Source: Dreissena polymorpha
Taxonomy: Eukaryota; Mollusca; Bivalvia; Myida; Dreissenidae
NCBI RefSeq assembly: GCF_020536995.1
Contig: NC_068369.1
Location: forward strand, 20,217,421 to 20,281,420
Reading direction: 5' to 3'
DNA length: 64,000 nt
The translations under genes and the position numbers were made by a program. Below are positions 23,694 to 34,600 of the stretch, in pieces. The notes beneath the pieces were generated by a model. That model was not told the origin of the DNA. It searched no databases and saw only the letters and a program-made list of their open reading frames with translations. Numbering within the stretch: the stretch's first letter is position 1; every line of letters begins with the position of its first letter.

Positions 23694-24264
23694 GCCAGAT
23701 ATCCATTTACTTAATTGATGGGTCTTGGCTTCTTAAGCTAAATCCTGAAGGTAAGTGTAATAAAATTTTATTTTCAAAAGCATACAAGCAAATCCTTGCT
23801 TGGCAGCCTTTGTCAAACCTTCCTGATTTTATCCTTGGATCCTCCAAAGACCTATAGATGTTATCTATAGGTCTTTGGATCCTCAAGCGACGGCAATGCG
23901 TATTATAAAAAGTATTCTTAATGGGACTGCAATTTTATCTTTTAAAGGGTAGTTTACACACAACTGTAAAAAAACTACGTAAATGCAAAGTAAAATAAAA
24001 CATTTACCATGCGGTCACAACATGAAAAGTCAATACTGCATATCAGGCCAAATTGGAGCAAACAAAATTAATTCGTTCATTCACAATTGGCGCAAAGATA
24101 GTGGGAATACGAGTACATAACATTCGAAATGGTACATTACAACTTGTTTGGAGTCGAAATTGAACATTTGAAAAGGTTTACCCGTTTGGAAAGAAGTCCC
24201 TGTAGCCAGGGTGAGCGAAAGCAGCGGCTAAACATAAAGCGATCACCAGGAAATACTGCATCAT
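17765..24264 (-). CDS. Temptin-like secreted protein, copy 3 (LINE in intron 1)
   Basis: Coding exons are 24182-24264, 19732-19828, 18448-18598 and 17765-17841. The product is 135 residues, starting MMQYFLVIALCLAAAFA before HPGYRDFFPNG. Two in-frame ATGs (24264 and 24261) are possible starts; I chose the first. Exon 2 reads YSVPNPCGTGVWEAVGHYDP. Exon 3 contains DSDEDGKTNGAELGDP, so the third loop position is Glu rather than Gly. Exon 4 reads ICEPVGSCLDGFECGCHGNQ and ends CVGK-stop. Eight mature cysteines are kept. With copy 4 it forms a subgroup sharing CGC(H/Q)GNQCVGK at the C-terminus. Intron 1 is 4.35 kb because a fold-back element and an opposite-strand LINE sit in it. Intron 3 holds a second fold-back element. 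Splice sites look normal. Whether the long intron is spliced well cannot be read from the sequence. Confidence 0.92.
18010..18243. mobile_element. Fold-back MITE, family F, intron 3 of temptin copy 3
   Basis: Long inverted arms contain AAGTGTCGTCCCAGATTAGC, with CTGTGCAGTCCGCAC paired against the right half. Both ends show GTTTAATGCGTG/CATGCATTAAAC. Confidence 0.8.
20234..20478. mobile_element. Fold-back MITE, family F, intron 1 of temptin copy 3
   Basis: Ends TCTGAGAAAACTGGGCTTAA and its inverse; arms include ATGTGCGTAAAGT and CGTCCCAGATTAGC. It lies just left of the LINE. Confidence 0.82.
20668..21647 (+). pseudogene. LINE endonuclease domain, N-terminally truncated
   Basis: The frame is open from about 20670, upstream of the first ATG at 20910, to a stop at 21645-21647. 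It contains INFVYRPPNSP, the TGDFN motif and GISDHYPVVFTL, landmarks of apurinic-type endonucleases of LINEs. The Asp-His of SDHYP is the usual catalytic pair. The N-terminal part of the endonuclease is missing through 5' truncation. The frame is separated from the reverse transcriptase frame by a single shift around 21610-21623. The element is not expected to be active. Confidence 0.85.
21623..23350 (+). CDS. LINE reverse transcriptase region
   Basis: The open frame runs from about 21623 to a stop at 23350; the first ATG is at 21968. Motifs in order: NKSAGADGIGPSIIK, NFRPISLLPTISKIFEK, TQSGFRKYHSC, FLDFKKAFDLVDH, GVPQGSILGPLLFLIYVNDL, and the catalytic MYADDTTL. A C-terminal region with WNSLPQSIR follows, common in Jockey/CR1-like elements. 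RT copies the element RNA into DNA at the target. Codon use is AT-rich like the surroundings. The domain itself looks complete, but the element lacks its 5' end, so this is a dead copy unless supplied in trans. Confidence 0.85.
   Translation, partial: KCNKDDRIISGKTNVANALNDHFVDISKLIKKTKFAEHDFHSLKTYLDAKLESKHFSVQFITTSEVSTLINQLHSNKSAGADGIGPSIIKLCKDFIIQPITALINNCISHGTFPDMLKIANVIPLYKGGSVEDPNNFRPISLLPTISKIFEKHIAKQLHIYLESTGLLNKTQSGFRKYHSCQTALINIVDSWLKQIDNGYLVGTIFLDFKKAFDLVDHRVLLHKLKLYHFNDSSCDLFSSYLRNRFQFIKAENTTSTCKSIIAGVPQGSILGPLLFLIYVNDLSLDLTCDSAMYADDTTLHTVGTNIQTLQNKLQTNLSIVNDWCQTNNMIINPLKTTCMVLGSKRKAQNMTDLKLKISDTVIKTVNCQKLLGLYIDNTLSWKLHINSVCSKMSSRMFLLQKIKPYLTLEMRKLFYNGYISPISDYVCVTWSSAAKTEINRIVKIQKRCGAHILNKKYSTNSKTLFKDLKWLTFEQRNHYFTSVIVFKAFHNQTPTYIRDLLTPSQNIHYNLRSCEKGDLKLVRIPKTNYFKQSFEFSSKTIWNSLPQSIRQTNNLITFKKKLKAYLSSTLYEIN
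23835..23882. repeat. Short near-perfect palindrome
   Basis: GGATCCTCCAAAGACCTATA and its inverse around a GTT centre. It lies between the LINE tail and exon 1 of temptin copy 3. Confidence 0.75.
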
Positions 24265-24360
24265 CGCACCAGTAAGTGTCTAACAAGCACAACTGAACTA
24301 CTGCAGGTCATAGAGTGAACATCAATGATACAATTGAGGCGTTATCGTTGACCTGTTGTC

Positions 24361-24375
24361 ATAACTGAGGCCAAG
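24361..24375 (-). promoter_or_regulatory. Conserved upstream box of temptin copy 3
   Basis: The minus strand reads CTTGGCCTCAGTTAT, 97 bp upstream of the copy 3 start. Beyond the box, copies 3 and 4 share GTTATGACA, while copies 1 and 2 differ. No strong TATA box is seen, though CAATTGTATC lies at a similar place. Confidence 0.5.
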
Positions 24376-24715
24376 AAATGAAATATACTTGCTTTGTGTT
24401 CACATTTTTGAAAGATATCTGTTTCGGATAAAACATATAGGCAGCACCGTTTAAAAGGAGGCCAATGTTTTCACACAGAATGTTTTTACATGAATGATGG
24501 CAACATACATTAATTGGTAACATTGTACATGTAAAAATTGTAAAAAACTCAAAATAGAAACGTGCGCGAATGAAGACAATATTTTTAGAAATGTAAAATA
24601 TAGTTTGATATTCTGTTGTTCAATTCAGTTTATACAATTAAGTATTTTTTTACATATAGAAAATTGTAAAAAGATAGGTTTAAACAATGAAAAAGCAGCA
24701 TATATTTTGCTTTTA

Positions 24716-24945
24716 TTAACCCATTTATGCCTAGCGTCTAGAAAAAGGGCATTGGCAAACAGCGTAGACCCAGATGAGACGCCGCATAATGCGGCGTCTC
24801 ATCAGGGTCTGCGCTGTTTGCTTAAAGCAAGTTATATCAGAAATATTCTAAATATAGAAATAAATGTACTAGACATTCCTAATTTTTTAAATAAATTGAT
24901 CCAATTTATAAGAATGGGAGGGTCCACAAGGTATAAATGGGTTAA
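24716..24945 (+). mobile_element. piggyBac-type MITE
   Basis: TTAA on both sides, termini CCCATTTATGCCTAGCG and ATAAATGGG, and the same central palindrome as the other members. Confidence 0.82.
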
Positions 24946-25175
24946 GAATCATCTGAAACCATTTATGGATGTTGATCTAGTAAAAAATGTAATCATGAGG
25001 TTAATTGTATTTGTGACTGTATGTTTTGTCAATTATTCTGGCCAAAGAGGTTCGACATGCATTGCAGCCCCAGACTCAATAGATTTTACAGTATTTTGGT
25101 GTTATGAAATTCCTATGGTGTCATATGTAAACGTTTACGTAAGCTACTGTACGGTTAAACATGTCGTTTAGACAC

Positions 25176-25406
25176 TTAACCCATTTATGCCTAGTGGACT
25201 CTCTCATCCTTCTAAATTGGATCAAGATATTTCCAAAATTAGGGATGTCTATTATATTTATTTCTATATTTCGAATATTTCTTCCAGAAATTCCTTCAAG
25301 AAAACAGAGCAGACACTGATGAGACGCCGCATCATGCGGCGTCTCATCTGGGTCTTCGCTGTTTGCCAAGGCCTCTTTTTCTAGACGTCAGGCATAAATG
25401 TGTTAA
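25176..25406 (-). mobile_element. piggyBac-type MITE
   Basis: Same family, opposite orientation. TTAA on both sides, left end CCCATTTATGCCTAGTGGAC, right end GGCATAAATGTG. Confidence 0.82.
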
Positions 25407-25489
25407 GTCCGAAAGCTTTGCATTGACCGATCTAAGGTGATGACCCGAGCTTCAATCATTGTTATGTCCTCCAGTCTATACTAGGGGGG

Positions 25490-25690
25490 CATATTGTTTT
25501 GCACTGTCTGTTTGCTGGTCTGTTTGTTTGTTTGCGTCAAACTTTAACATTGGCCAAAACTTTTCAATATTGAAGATAGCAACTTGATATTTGACATGCA
25601 CGTGTATCTCATGGAGCAGCACATTTTGAGCTGTGAAAGGTCAAGGTCATCCTTCAAGGTCAAAGGTCAAATATATGGGAGACAGAGTGT
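25490..25690 (-). repeat. Fragment of the AGGTCA-rich repeat
   Basis: Reads GGTCAAGGTCATCCTTCAAG then GTCAAAGGTCAAATATATGG, the inverse of the unit repeated at 58140-58975, and shares ATCTCATGGAGCAGCACATT. Confidence 0.75.
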
Positions 25691-25850
25691 TTCACAAACA
25701 CATCATATTATGCTTGATTTTTTATGCAATGTTTAAGGTTTGTATCCGTAATAGGTCACCGGTCTTATAGGGACCATTGCACGTGTTGGAAAATTGACAC
25801 AATTAAGAAAATTGTTTCAGATACGCACAGTATTGTTGTAGTAAAGATAT

Positions 25851-26225
25851 TTGTGAGGAAAAAAGTAAAACTGAACATTTAACATGCTCAAAAATATCCA
25901 TTATGTGCATCTTTTTACGATTTAAAAACCTGAAGATTATAAATCGTTGCAACGCGATACGATTGAATAATAAGGAGAGTTCTGTTGTTGTCGTTATATT
26001 TTGTGATGCTACGAAGATTGCTTACATAAAGTATAAAATACATCAGTCATTGTATGCGCACGGATGGCCGACTGGTTTAACCGATGGACTTTTACTCCAC
26101 GGGTCAGTGGTTCGAGCCCAGTTGAAGGTTACTTGTTTCTTTCTTTAATTTTATTCTTGTTTTCTAATGGAGCTTTTTAGATCCGATGTTTATATTTATC
26201 AATATAAAGCATTTCATGAAAAACT
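25851..26225 (+). mobile_element. tRNA-related SINE, family 1, 3'-shortened
   Basis: Carries CGTTGCAACGCG, GCACGGATGGCCGACTGGTT and GGTTCGAGCCC, then stops after ATATAAAGCATTTCATGAAA, lacking the usual CCCTTTA end. Confidence 0.7.
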
Positions 26226-26388
26226 CTCGCTCAGAAATGTTTCCGGATTTTCATTATTTTTATCTTCGTTTATATTCCGTTGTCACTACATGATTTACTA
26301 TTAAGGTTGGCAAAGTAAGTGAACATTTATATTGTTGTGCCAACTAATGACCGCTGAACTGCCTCCTCACGTTCAGATACTCTTCGAA

Positions 26389-26615
26389 TTAACCCATTTA
26401 TGCCTAGTGGACTCTCCCATCCTTCTGAATTGGATCTTTTTTCCAAAATAAGGCATGTCTTGTATATTTATTTCTATATTGAGAATATTTCTTACAGAAA
26501 TTCCTTTAAGCAAATAGCGCAGACCCTGATGAGACTCCGCATCATGCGGCGTCTCATCTGGGTCTACGCTGTTTACCAAGGCCTTTTTTCTAGACGCTAG
26601 GCATAAATGGGTAAA
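26389..26615 (-). mobile_element. piggyBac-type MITE with empty site in paralogue
   Basis: Same family, opposite orientation. The duplicated block at about 5820 shows the uninserted site (CGAATAAAATTC), which supports insertion at a TTAA-like tetranucleotide. Confidence 0.82.
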
Positions 26616-26787
26616 ATCCTAGGCAACGATCATTTAAGTCGATATCTTTAAGCATGAAGCAAACGAATATATGTTGATGTGACAAAGCGAAAACACCATT
26701 TTTGTTTTGATATTTTGTTTAAGTTACATTTATTTCCTATACATTTAATGATTTTGTTTTTCAAAAAAGGAGAGAAACATTATGTGA

Positions 26788-27070
26788 GCAAGTCCCTTTA
26801 AAACATTATCCCAAATATATCCAAATACTTAAAGGGACTTTTAAACAGATTTTTGAATAACAAATGTCATAACTAATATTTCCGTATACAACTACATGTA
26901 TACTATTCGAAATAGTTTTTAATAATCATGCTTACAAGACACACCGATTGATAAACAAGTTTGCATACCGCGGGGCTCAAAGCCGGGAACTTCAGATACA
27001 CTATTGTATCGACTTCCCCTGTCATATGTAGGTTTCTTCGAACAATCTTAGAAATAAGTGTATTTTAAAT
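26788..27070 (-). mobile_element. tRNA-related SINE, family 2, duplicated copy
   Basis: Homologous to 5998-6285 and decayed in the tRNA boxes (GGCTTTGAGCC). It is part of the duplicated upstream block. Confidence 0.55.
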
Positions 27071-27870
27071 GTTCTTATATGAAAAGCTTTACATGAGACT
27101 TATTAATTTTCTGATTTTAGGTAATTATAGTCCACCAATCAACCGTTCTTTTAATATATTTTTTGTGTGTTGGTTTGAATATTATGTATACGTTCTTTTT
27201 TAGTCCATTATATGTGTATTCTTATTTTGCCAACCTGTGAACAAATTCCTTTAATATAAAGTAGAGTTTCATCTTAACTGTGTCTACTCATACGACTCAT
27301 TCTGCACGTGCATGCGTGGTGACTGATACCGAACCGAAACATTGAGCCGAACCACAAATGTTCATATTAATCATAAACTATTAATAATGTTTTATTAAAA
27401 AATATAATTAAGTGCTGCGTTGTATCCCTATTTGCAATTACACTCAAGCTTTGCAACCGGTTTAAACCCTCTGTGCTTTGATTGACCGTTCAATGGCAGT
27501 TTTGATTAATGTCATATGTTCAACGTTTAAGTTGTATGTAATGTCGTGTATTATACAGGCGAGTTGTCAGTTGCCCAAAATACAATACGAGAGGATCTTA
27601 GTCAGAATTTCAGTTGCTGGAGTAGTCTTACCCCTACATACTGAATACAGAGCTGTTACTTAAGCGAGACTTAAAACAAACCCTGGTCCGTAGCGTTGGA
27701 ATAAAACCTATTCATACACCTAATTGAGAAAAACAGTCTTGACTTTTCAAATCATACAATGTTTCCTATATTAATTTTCTTGATTTAACCCCTATTACTA
27801 GTATAGGATACATTCACAAAATATCTATTTTTTCCTCACAAACTCGTGCTCAGAGTCGCATCCCCAAGTG

Positions 27871-28102
27871 TTAACCCATGTATGCATAGCGTCTAGAAAA
27901 AGGCCTTTACAAACAGCGTAGACCCAGATGAAACGCCGCATGATGCGGCGTCTCATCTGGGTCTGCGCTGTTAGCTGAAAGGATTTCTGTAAGAAATATT
28001 CTAAATATAGAAATAAAAAAATATACTAGACATCCCTAATTTTGGAAAGAAATTGATCCAATTTAGAAGGATGTGAGAGTCCACTAGGCATAAATGGGTT
28101 AA
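27871..28102 (+). mobile_element. piggyBac-type MITE with empty site in paralogue
   Basis: TTAA on both sides, CCCATGTATGCATAGCG and GGCATAAATGGG ends. The matching stretch near 7545 in the other block lacks it. Confidence 0.82.
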
Positions 28103-29029
28103 TAAAGCATCATTGAAATATAAACGGCTCTCACTGTACCTACGCCTATGTAAATGCAGGCGGTGCTTTTCTCACACGATAATGTTTGTATCAGTCATGA
28201 CATGAGTTGAAATCACGATTTGACCGTAATGACATTGAAGTTCGTTTCGTTAGATTCTTTCAAAAGATTTGATAAAGACAGGAAATGGCGATAGCACACC
28301 ACTCTACTCTGTGAACTGATTATTGATGCAATCTCACCATTAACATGCCACAATAAAATGATCAGTTGTTCGGCGAACTTTGAGCATCCCCTCCCCACCA
28401 AATAAAATATATAAAATATAAATGAATAATAATAAAAATAATAAAATAAAAACATATATGAACATGTTGATATTAATAAAATAAAATAAATGGAGAAAGC
28501 GAGCGCTTAAAAAATAAACATACATTGTATGTTTTCAGTTTTTAAATAATCAGATGCGAGCGATAAGCGCAGCATAAACAATGTTGTGTCAAAAAATATT
28601 TCTGCCAAACCTATTAAAAGCCTAAAAAAATTGCTAAAGCGCTCCTCATAAAACTATCTTGTTTATATTTTCATTGACTTTTGTTAGCGTTTTATGTCAA
28701 TAAGTATCCTTGACTCGTTTTGTTTCTGGTGTAACTCATGTATAATACAGGACATAGTTTAGCCTAATTACAACAACAACATGGCCGCAAAAAAACTGTT
28801 ATTGTTGGCGTCAAATAAATCACTTTCAATAGCCTAAAATAGCTTTCTATTACATAATTAACAGATCAGGAAAACACTCATACTTCCTTTGTAATGACTA
28901 TACAAAAGAAAATCCACTTAAGCCCAAGTCTCACTTTGGCCGTTAGAGCCCTGATCTATCCCGGTTGGCTAACGACGGTCGACCGGCGAGGACCGGGATG
29001 ATTCGTAGATTTTTTTACGCAGTCACACT

Positions 29030-29710
29030 ATTTCCCGTAGCCCCCCGGTTGAAGCCGGTCAACAGCCCGGCAGAGTCCCGGTCGACCCGGACTGGTTACG
29101 GTTTATCCCGGTGAAGCCCCGGCAGAGCCCCGGTCGTCGCCGGTAGTGCCCCGGTGAAAGCCGGCAGTGTACCGGCATAGCCCCGGTTGTCGACGGTAGT
29201 GCCCCGGTTGAGCCCCGGTGAAAGCCGGCAGAGCCCCGGTATACCGTAACACCGCCGGCACTCACCGAGTCTATACCGGCATCAGACGCCAGCAGAGCTA
29301 TGGCATGCCCCCGGTTTTACCCCGGTCGCCGCCGGTAATGCCCCGGCGGAGACCCTGTGAATGCCGGTGGCTTTTCGGCAGAGCGCCTGTTTTCTTACAT
29401 GCCGTAGCTATACCGGGACTCTAACGGCTTTCACCGTGGCGTTGTCGTAGCTCTGCCGGGGTCTGTATGGGCCCCGGTGGAGCTACGGTGCCGTCCCGGT
29501 TGTTCCCGGTGCCGTCCCGGTTGTTCCCGGTGCCGCGTCGGTCGTTGCCAGTCCTTCCCGGTGACTCCCGGTACATCCCGGAGGTATTAAGTATTCTAAT
29601 ACTTTCCCGGTGGAGCACCGGTTTTTCCCGGTTTATCCCGGTCGTTCCCGATGGAGCCCCGGTTCATCCCGGTAGAGACCCGGTTCATCCCGGTAGATTC
29701 CGTATCATGC
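29030..29710. repeat. GC-rich CCGGT-dense core, unit 1
   Basis: More than twenty CCGGT pentamers, mostly as CCCGGT, spaced irregularly with partial repeats such as AGCCCCGGTGAAAGCCGGCA and TCCCGGTTGTTCCCGGTGCC. It contrasts sharply with the AT-rich surroundings. Similar cores are at about 31475-32155 and 33920-34600. Confidence 0.85.
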
Positions 29711-30436
29711 AAAGGGACCCCGCTGGCATTATAGTGAGACAGGGCCTTTACCCTGATAAAGAACGGTGTACAGATTGTGTACGTTGTCTCACGTTGAACT
29801 TTTCGCGCTCGATTTGCGCGCTCGATCTGCGCAGTGAAATATCATATTCGGTAACTTCGTATATATCCGAGAATGATCATGAATATTTGTTGTTGTTTTT
29901 TTTTTTCATTTTCTTTTTTCTTGAATGTCTCGTTAACGCAAAATAAAATAACAATATCTAAAAATATGTTTATAAATACCAAAATGCAATGTCTTCAAAA
30001 AATGTATCAGAAAAAAAATCTTCTTACTGTTTCGGTTGACACTCGTATCTTTTCGGCCTAGACCGTCAAGTGAGGAATAAAATATAAATGAATAATAATA
30101 AAAATAATAAAATAAAAACATATATGAACATGTTGATATTAATAAAATAAAATAAATGGAGAAAGCGAGCGCTTAAAAAATAAACATACATTGTATGTTT
30201 TCAGTTTTTAAATAATCAGATGCGAGCGATAAGCGCAGCATAAACAATGTTGTGTCAAAACATATTTCTGCCAAACCTATTAAAAGCCTAAAAAAATTGC
30301 TAAAGCGCTCCTCATAAAACTATCTTGTTTATATTTTCATTGACTTTTGTTAGCGTTTTATGTCAATAAGTATCCTTGACTCGTTTTGTTTCTGGTGTAA
30401 CTCATGTATAATACAGGACATAGTTTAGCCTAATTA

Positions 30437-31213
30437 CCATGGGGTGGATTTTACGGAAGCATCTGATGGAGCGTAAGTGAGAAAAATACCAATTGGTGTT
30501 CAAAATGGCGACCAACGGCAGATTGTTTTATGTTTTCGCCCGAACTTTTGAAAGGTAAGTAAATTTTTCATACTCATTTGACATTTTCCTTACGCACAGG
30601 ATGATCTAGTGATGTCCATTTAACCTTAATATAAATTATCGATATAAAATAGTTAGTGAATACTTAATACGAAAGTATCCGATTGTTTGCGATTGGCACG
30701 GTTAATTGTATGCGCATGTTGAGGTCATATGCAAGTTTTCTCAGCAGTTTTCACGGAAAGGTGGACTCAAGAACCATCATAGTTAACCTTACGTGAACAC
30801 CAGGATGTTTACAACAGGCACTCGTTACACATGTATCAAAATCCACAAATAACCCCCATTTTCATAACTGGTGAGCAGAGAAACCCACTTTCAATAACTT
30901 GTGGTTACGCGAAAGTCTGAGTACACAAATGAATCAAAGCGCTGTAGGCACGGAAGGCCTGGGGCTAGGTTTAGTGTGACGGAAAATGCATTTACGATGT
31001 TTTGTCCGAATTTCTACCTTTTTCCGAATTTATACGGATTGACCCTAGCGGTTGAGTGCAGAAGCTCAGAGATTGTAAGACAAGACAATAGTTGTGTATA
31101 TACTACAGTGTACTTAGACGGTGGAGGACAACACGATACTGGTTGTGGGAACGATAACCTTTTGTTCAACTCTTCAGATCTGGTAGAGGTTCGTCTACAT
31201 AGGCGGTGAAGAT
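30437..31213 (+). other. 777-bp segment present in array units 2 and 3 but not unit 1
   Basis: In unit 1, CCTAATTAC joins directly to AACAACAACATGG. In units 2 and 3 this segment lies between them. It holds an ATGGCGACC start and a 50-nt frame (30505-30554) ending at a consensus donor AAG|GTAAGT, plus the part homologous to the left edge of the window. It could be an inserted element or a deletion in unit 1. Confidence 0.7.
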
Positions 31214-31474
31214 ATGCAACAACAACATGGCCGCAAAAAAACTGTTATTGTTGGCGTCAAATAAATCACTTTCAATAGCCTAAAATAGCTTTCTATTACA
31301 TAATTAACAGATCAGGAAAACACTCATACTTCCTTTGTAATGACTATACAAAAGAAAATCCACTTAAGCCCAAGTCTCACTTTGGCCGTTAGAGCCCTGA
31401 TCTATCCCGGTTGGCTAACGACGGTCGACCGGCGAGGACCGGGATGATTCGTAGATTTTTTTACGCAGTCACAC

Positions 31475-32155
31475 TATTTCCCGTAGCCCCCCGGTTGAAG
31501 CCGGTCAACAGCCCGGCAGAGTCCCGGTCGACCCGGACTGGTTACGGTTTATCCCGGTGAAGCCCCGGCAGAGCCCCGGTCGTCGCCGGTAGTGCCCCGG
31601 TGAAAGCCGGCAGTGTACCGGCATAGCCCCGGTTGTCGACGGTAGTGCCCCGGTTGAGCCCCGGTGAAAGCCGGCAGAGCCCCGGTATACCGTAACACCG
31701 CCGGCACTCACCGAGTCTATACCGGCATCAGACGCCAGCAGAGCTATGGCATGCCCCCGGTTTTACCCCGGTCGCCGCCGGTAATGCCCCGGCGGAGACC
31801 CTGTGAATGCCGGTGGCTTTTCGGCAGAGCGCCTGTTTTCTTACATGCCGTAGCTATACCGGGACTCTAACGGCTTTCACCGTGGCGTTGTCGTAGCTCT
31901 GCCGGGGTCTGTATGGGCCCCGGTGGAGCTACGGTGCCGTCCCGGTTGTTCCCGGTGCCGTCCCGGTTGTTCCCGGTGCCGCGTCGGTCGTTGCCAGTCC
32001 TTCCCGGTGACTCCCGGTACATCCCGGAGGTATTAAGTATTCTAATACTTTCCCGGTGGAGCACCGGTTTTTCCCGGTTTATCCCGGTCGTTCCCGATGG
32101 AGCCCCGGTTCATCCCGGTAGAGACCCGGTTCATCCCGGTAGATTCCGTATCATG
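31475..32155. repeat. GC-rich CCGGT-dense core, unit 2
   Basis: Same sequence as the unit 1 core, offset 2446 bp. Confidence 0.85.
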
Positions 32156-33919
32156 CAAAGGGACCCCGCTGGCATTATAGTGAGACAGGGCCTTTACCCT
32201 GATAAAGAACGGTGTACAGATTGTGTACGTTGTCTCACGTTGAACTTTTCGCGCTCGATTTGCGCGCTCGATCTGCGCAGTGAAATATCATATTCGGTAA
32301 CTTCGTATATATCCGAGAATGATCATGAATATTTGTTGTTGTTTTTTTTTTCATTTTCTTTTTTCTTGAATGTCTCGTTAACGCAAAATAAAATAACAAT
32401 ATCTAAAAATATGTTTATAAATACCAAAATGCAATGTCTTCAAAAAATGTATCAGAAAAAAAATCTTCTTACTGTTTCGGTTGACACTCGTATCTTTTCG
32501 GCCTAGACCGTCAAGTGAGGAATAAAATATAAATGAATAATAATAAAAATAATAAAATAAAAACATATATGAACATGTTGATATTAATAAAATAAAATAA
32601 ATGGAGAAAGCGAGCGCTTAAAAAATAAACATACATTGTATGTTTTCAGTTTTTAAATAATCAGATGCGAGCGATAAGCGCAGCATAAACAATGTTGTGT
32701 CAAAACATATTTCTGCCAAACCTATTAAAAGCCTAAAAAAATTGCTAAAGCGCTCCTCATAAAACTATCTTGTTTATATTTTCATTGACTTTTGTTAGCG
32801 TTTTATGTCAATAAGTATCCTTGACTCGTTTTGTTTCTGGTGTAACTCATGTATAATACAGGACATAGTTTAGCCTAATTACCATGGGGTGGATTTTACG
32901 GAAGCATCTGATGGAGCGTAAGTGAGAAAAATACCAATTGGTGTTCAAAATGGCGACCAACGGCAGATTGTTTTATGTTTTCGCCCGAACTTTTGAAAGG
33001 TAAGTAAATTTTTCATACTCATTTGACATTTTCCTTACGCACAGGATGATCTAGTGATGTCCATTTAACCTTAATATAAATTATCGATATAAAATAGTTA
33101 GTGAATACTTAATACGAAAGTATCCGATTGTTTGCGATTGGCACGGTTAATTGTATGCGCATGTTGAGGTCATATGCAAGTTTTCTCAGCAGTTTTCACG
33201 GAAAGGTGGACTCAAGAACCATCATAGTTAACCTTACGTGAACACCAGGATGTTTACAACAGGCACTCGTTACACATGTATCAAAATCCACAAATAACCC
33301 CCATTTTCATAACTGGTGAGCAGAGAAACCCACTTTCAATAACTTGTGGTTACGCGAAAGTCTGAGTACACAAATGAATCAAAGCGCTGTAGGCACGGAA
33401 GGCCTGGGGCTAGGTTTAGTGTGACGGAAAATGCATTTACGATGTTTTGTCCGAATTTCTACCTTTTTCCGAATTTATACGGATTGACCCTAGCGGTTGA
33501 GTGCAGAAGCTCAGAGATTGTAAGACAAGACAATAGTTGTGTATATACTACAGTGTACTTAGACGGTGGAGGACAACACGATACTGGTTGTGGGAACGAT
33601 AACCTTTTGTTCAACTCTTCAGATCTGGTAGAGGTTCGTCTACATAGGCGGTGAAGATATGCAACAACAACATGGCCGCAAAAAAACTGTTATTGTTGGC
33701 GTCAAATAAATCACTTTCAATAGCCTAAAATAGCTTTCTATTACATAATTAACAGATCAGGAAAACACTCATACTTCCTTTGTAATGACTATACAAAAGA
33801 AAATCCACTTAAGCCCAAGTCTCACTTTGGCCGTTAGAGCCCTGATCTATCCCGGTTGGCTAACGACGGTCGACCGGCGAGGACCGGGATGATTCGTAGA
33901 TTTTTTTACGCAGTCACAC

Positions 33920-34600
33920 TATTTCCCGTAGCCCCCCGGTTGAAGCCGGTCAACAGCCCGGCAGAGTCCCGGTCGACCCGGACTGGTTACGGTTTATCCC
34001 GGTGAAGCCCCGGCAGAGCCCCGGTCGTCGCCGGTAGTGCCCCGGTGAAAGCCGGCAGTGTACCGGCATAGCCCCGGTTGTCGACGGTAGTGCCCCGGTT
34101 GAGCCCCGGTGAAAGCCGGCAGAGCCCCGGTATACCGTAACACCGCCGGCACTCACCGAGTCTATACCGGCATCAGACGCCAGCAGAGCTATGGCATGCC
34201 CCCGGTTTTACCCCGGTCGCCGCCGGTAATGCCCCGGCGGAGACCCTGTGAATGCCGGTGGCTTTTCGGCAGAGCGCCTGTTTTCTTACATGCCGTAGCT
34301 ATACCGGGACTCTAACGGCTTTCACCGTGGCGTTGTCGTAGCTCTGCCGGGGTCTGTATGGGCCCCGGTGGAGCTACGGTGCCGTCCCGGTTGTTCCCGG
34401 TGCCGTCCCGGTTGTTCCCGGTGCCGCGTCGGTCGTTGCCAGTCCTTCCCGGTGACTCCCGGTACATCCCGGAGGTATTAAGTATTCTAATACTTTCCCG
34501 GTGGAGCACCGGTTTTTCCCGGTTTATCCCGGTCGTTCCCGATGGAGCCCCGGTTCATCCCGGTAGAGACCCGGTTCATCCCGGTAGATTCCGTATCATG
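33920..34600. repeat. GC-rich CCGGT-dense core, unit 3
   Basis: Same sequence as the unit 2 core, offset 2445 bp. Confidence 0.85.

Larger units (their letters stand above)
25430..28390. repeat. Duplicated upstream block, copy B
   Basis: Counterpart of 5640-7880, lying upstream of temptin copy 3. It carries two TTAA-flanked MITEs (26389-26615, 27871-28102), a SINE (25851-26225) and a fragment of the AGGTCA-rich repeat that are absent from copy A, so these arrived after duplication. Confidence 0.8.

Noticed and set aside
24605-25171. 188-residue open frame
   Set aside because: It runs through a MITE (24716-24945), starts at a non-ATG codon and has no recognisable domain.
29467-29946. Pro/Arg-rich frame in the GC-rich array core, and its relatives in units 2 and 3
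   Set aside because: The composition follows from the CCCGGT repeats, both strands are open by composition, and frame length depends on a poly-T tract.
30901-31209. 102-residue frame repeated in the array
   Set aside because: The similar sequence at 1-195 does not keep the frame, so it is better explained as a non-coding repeat.
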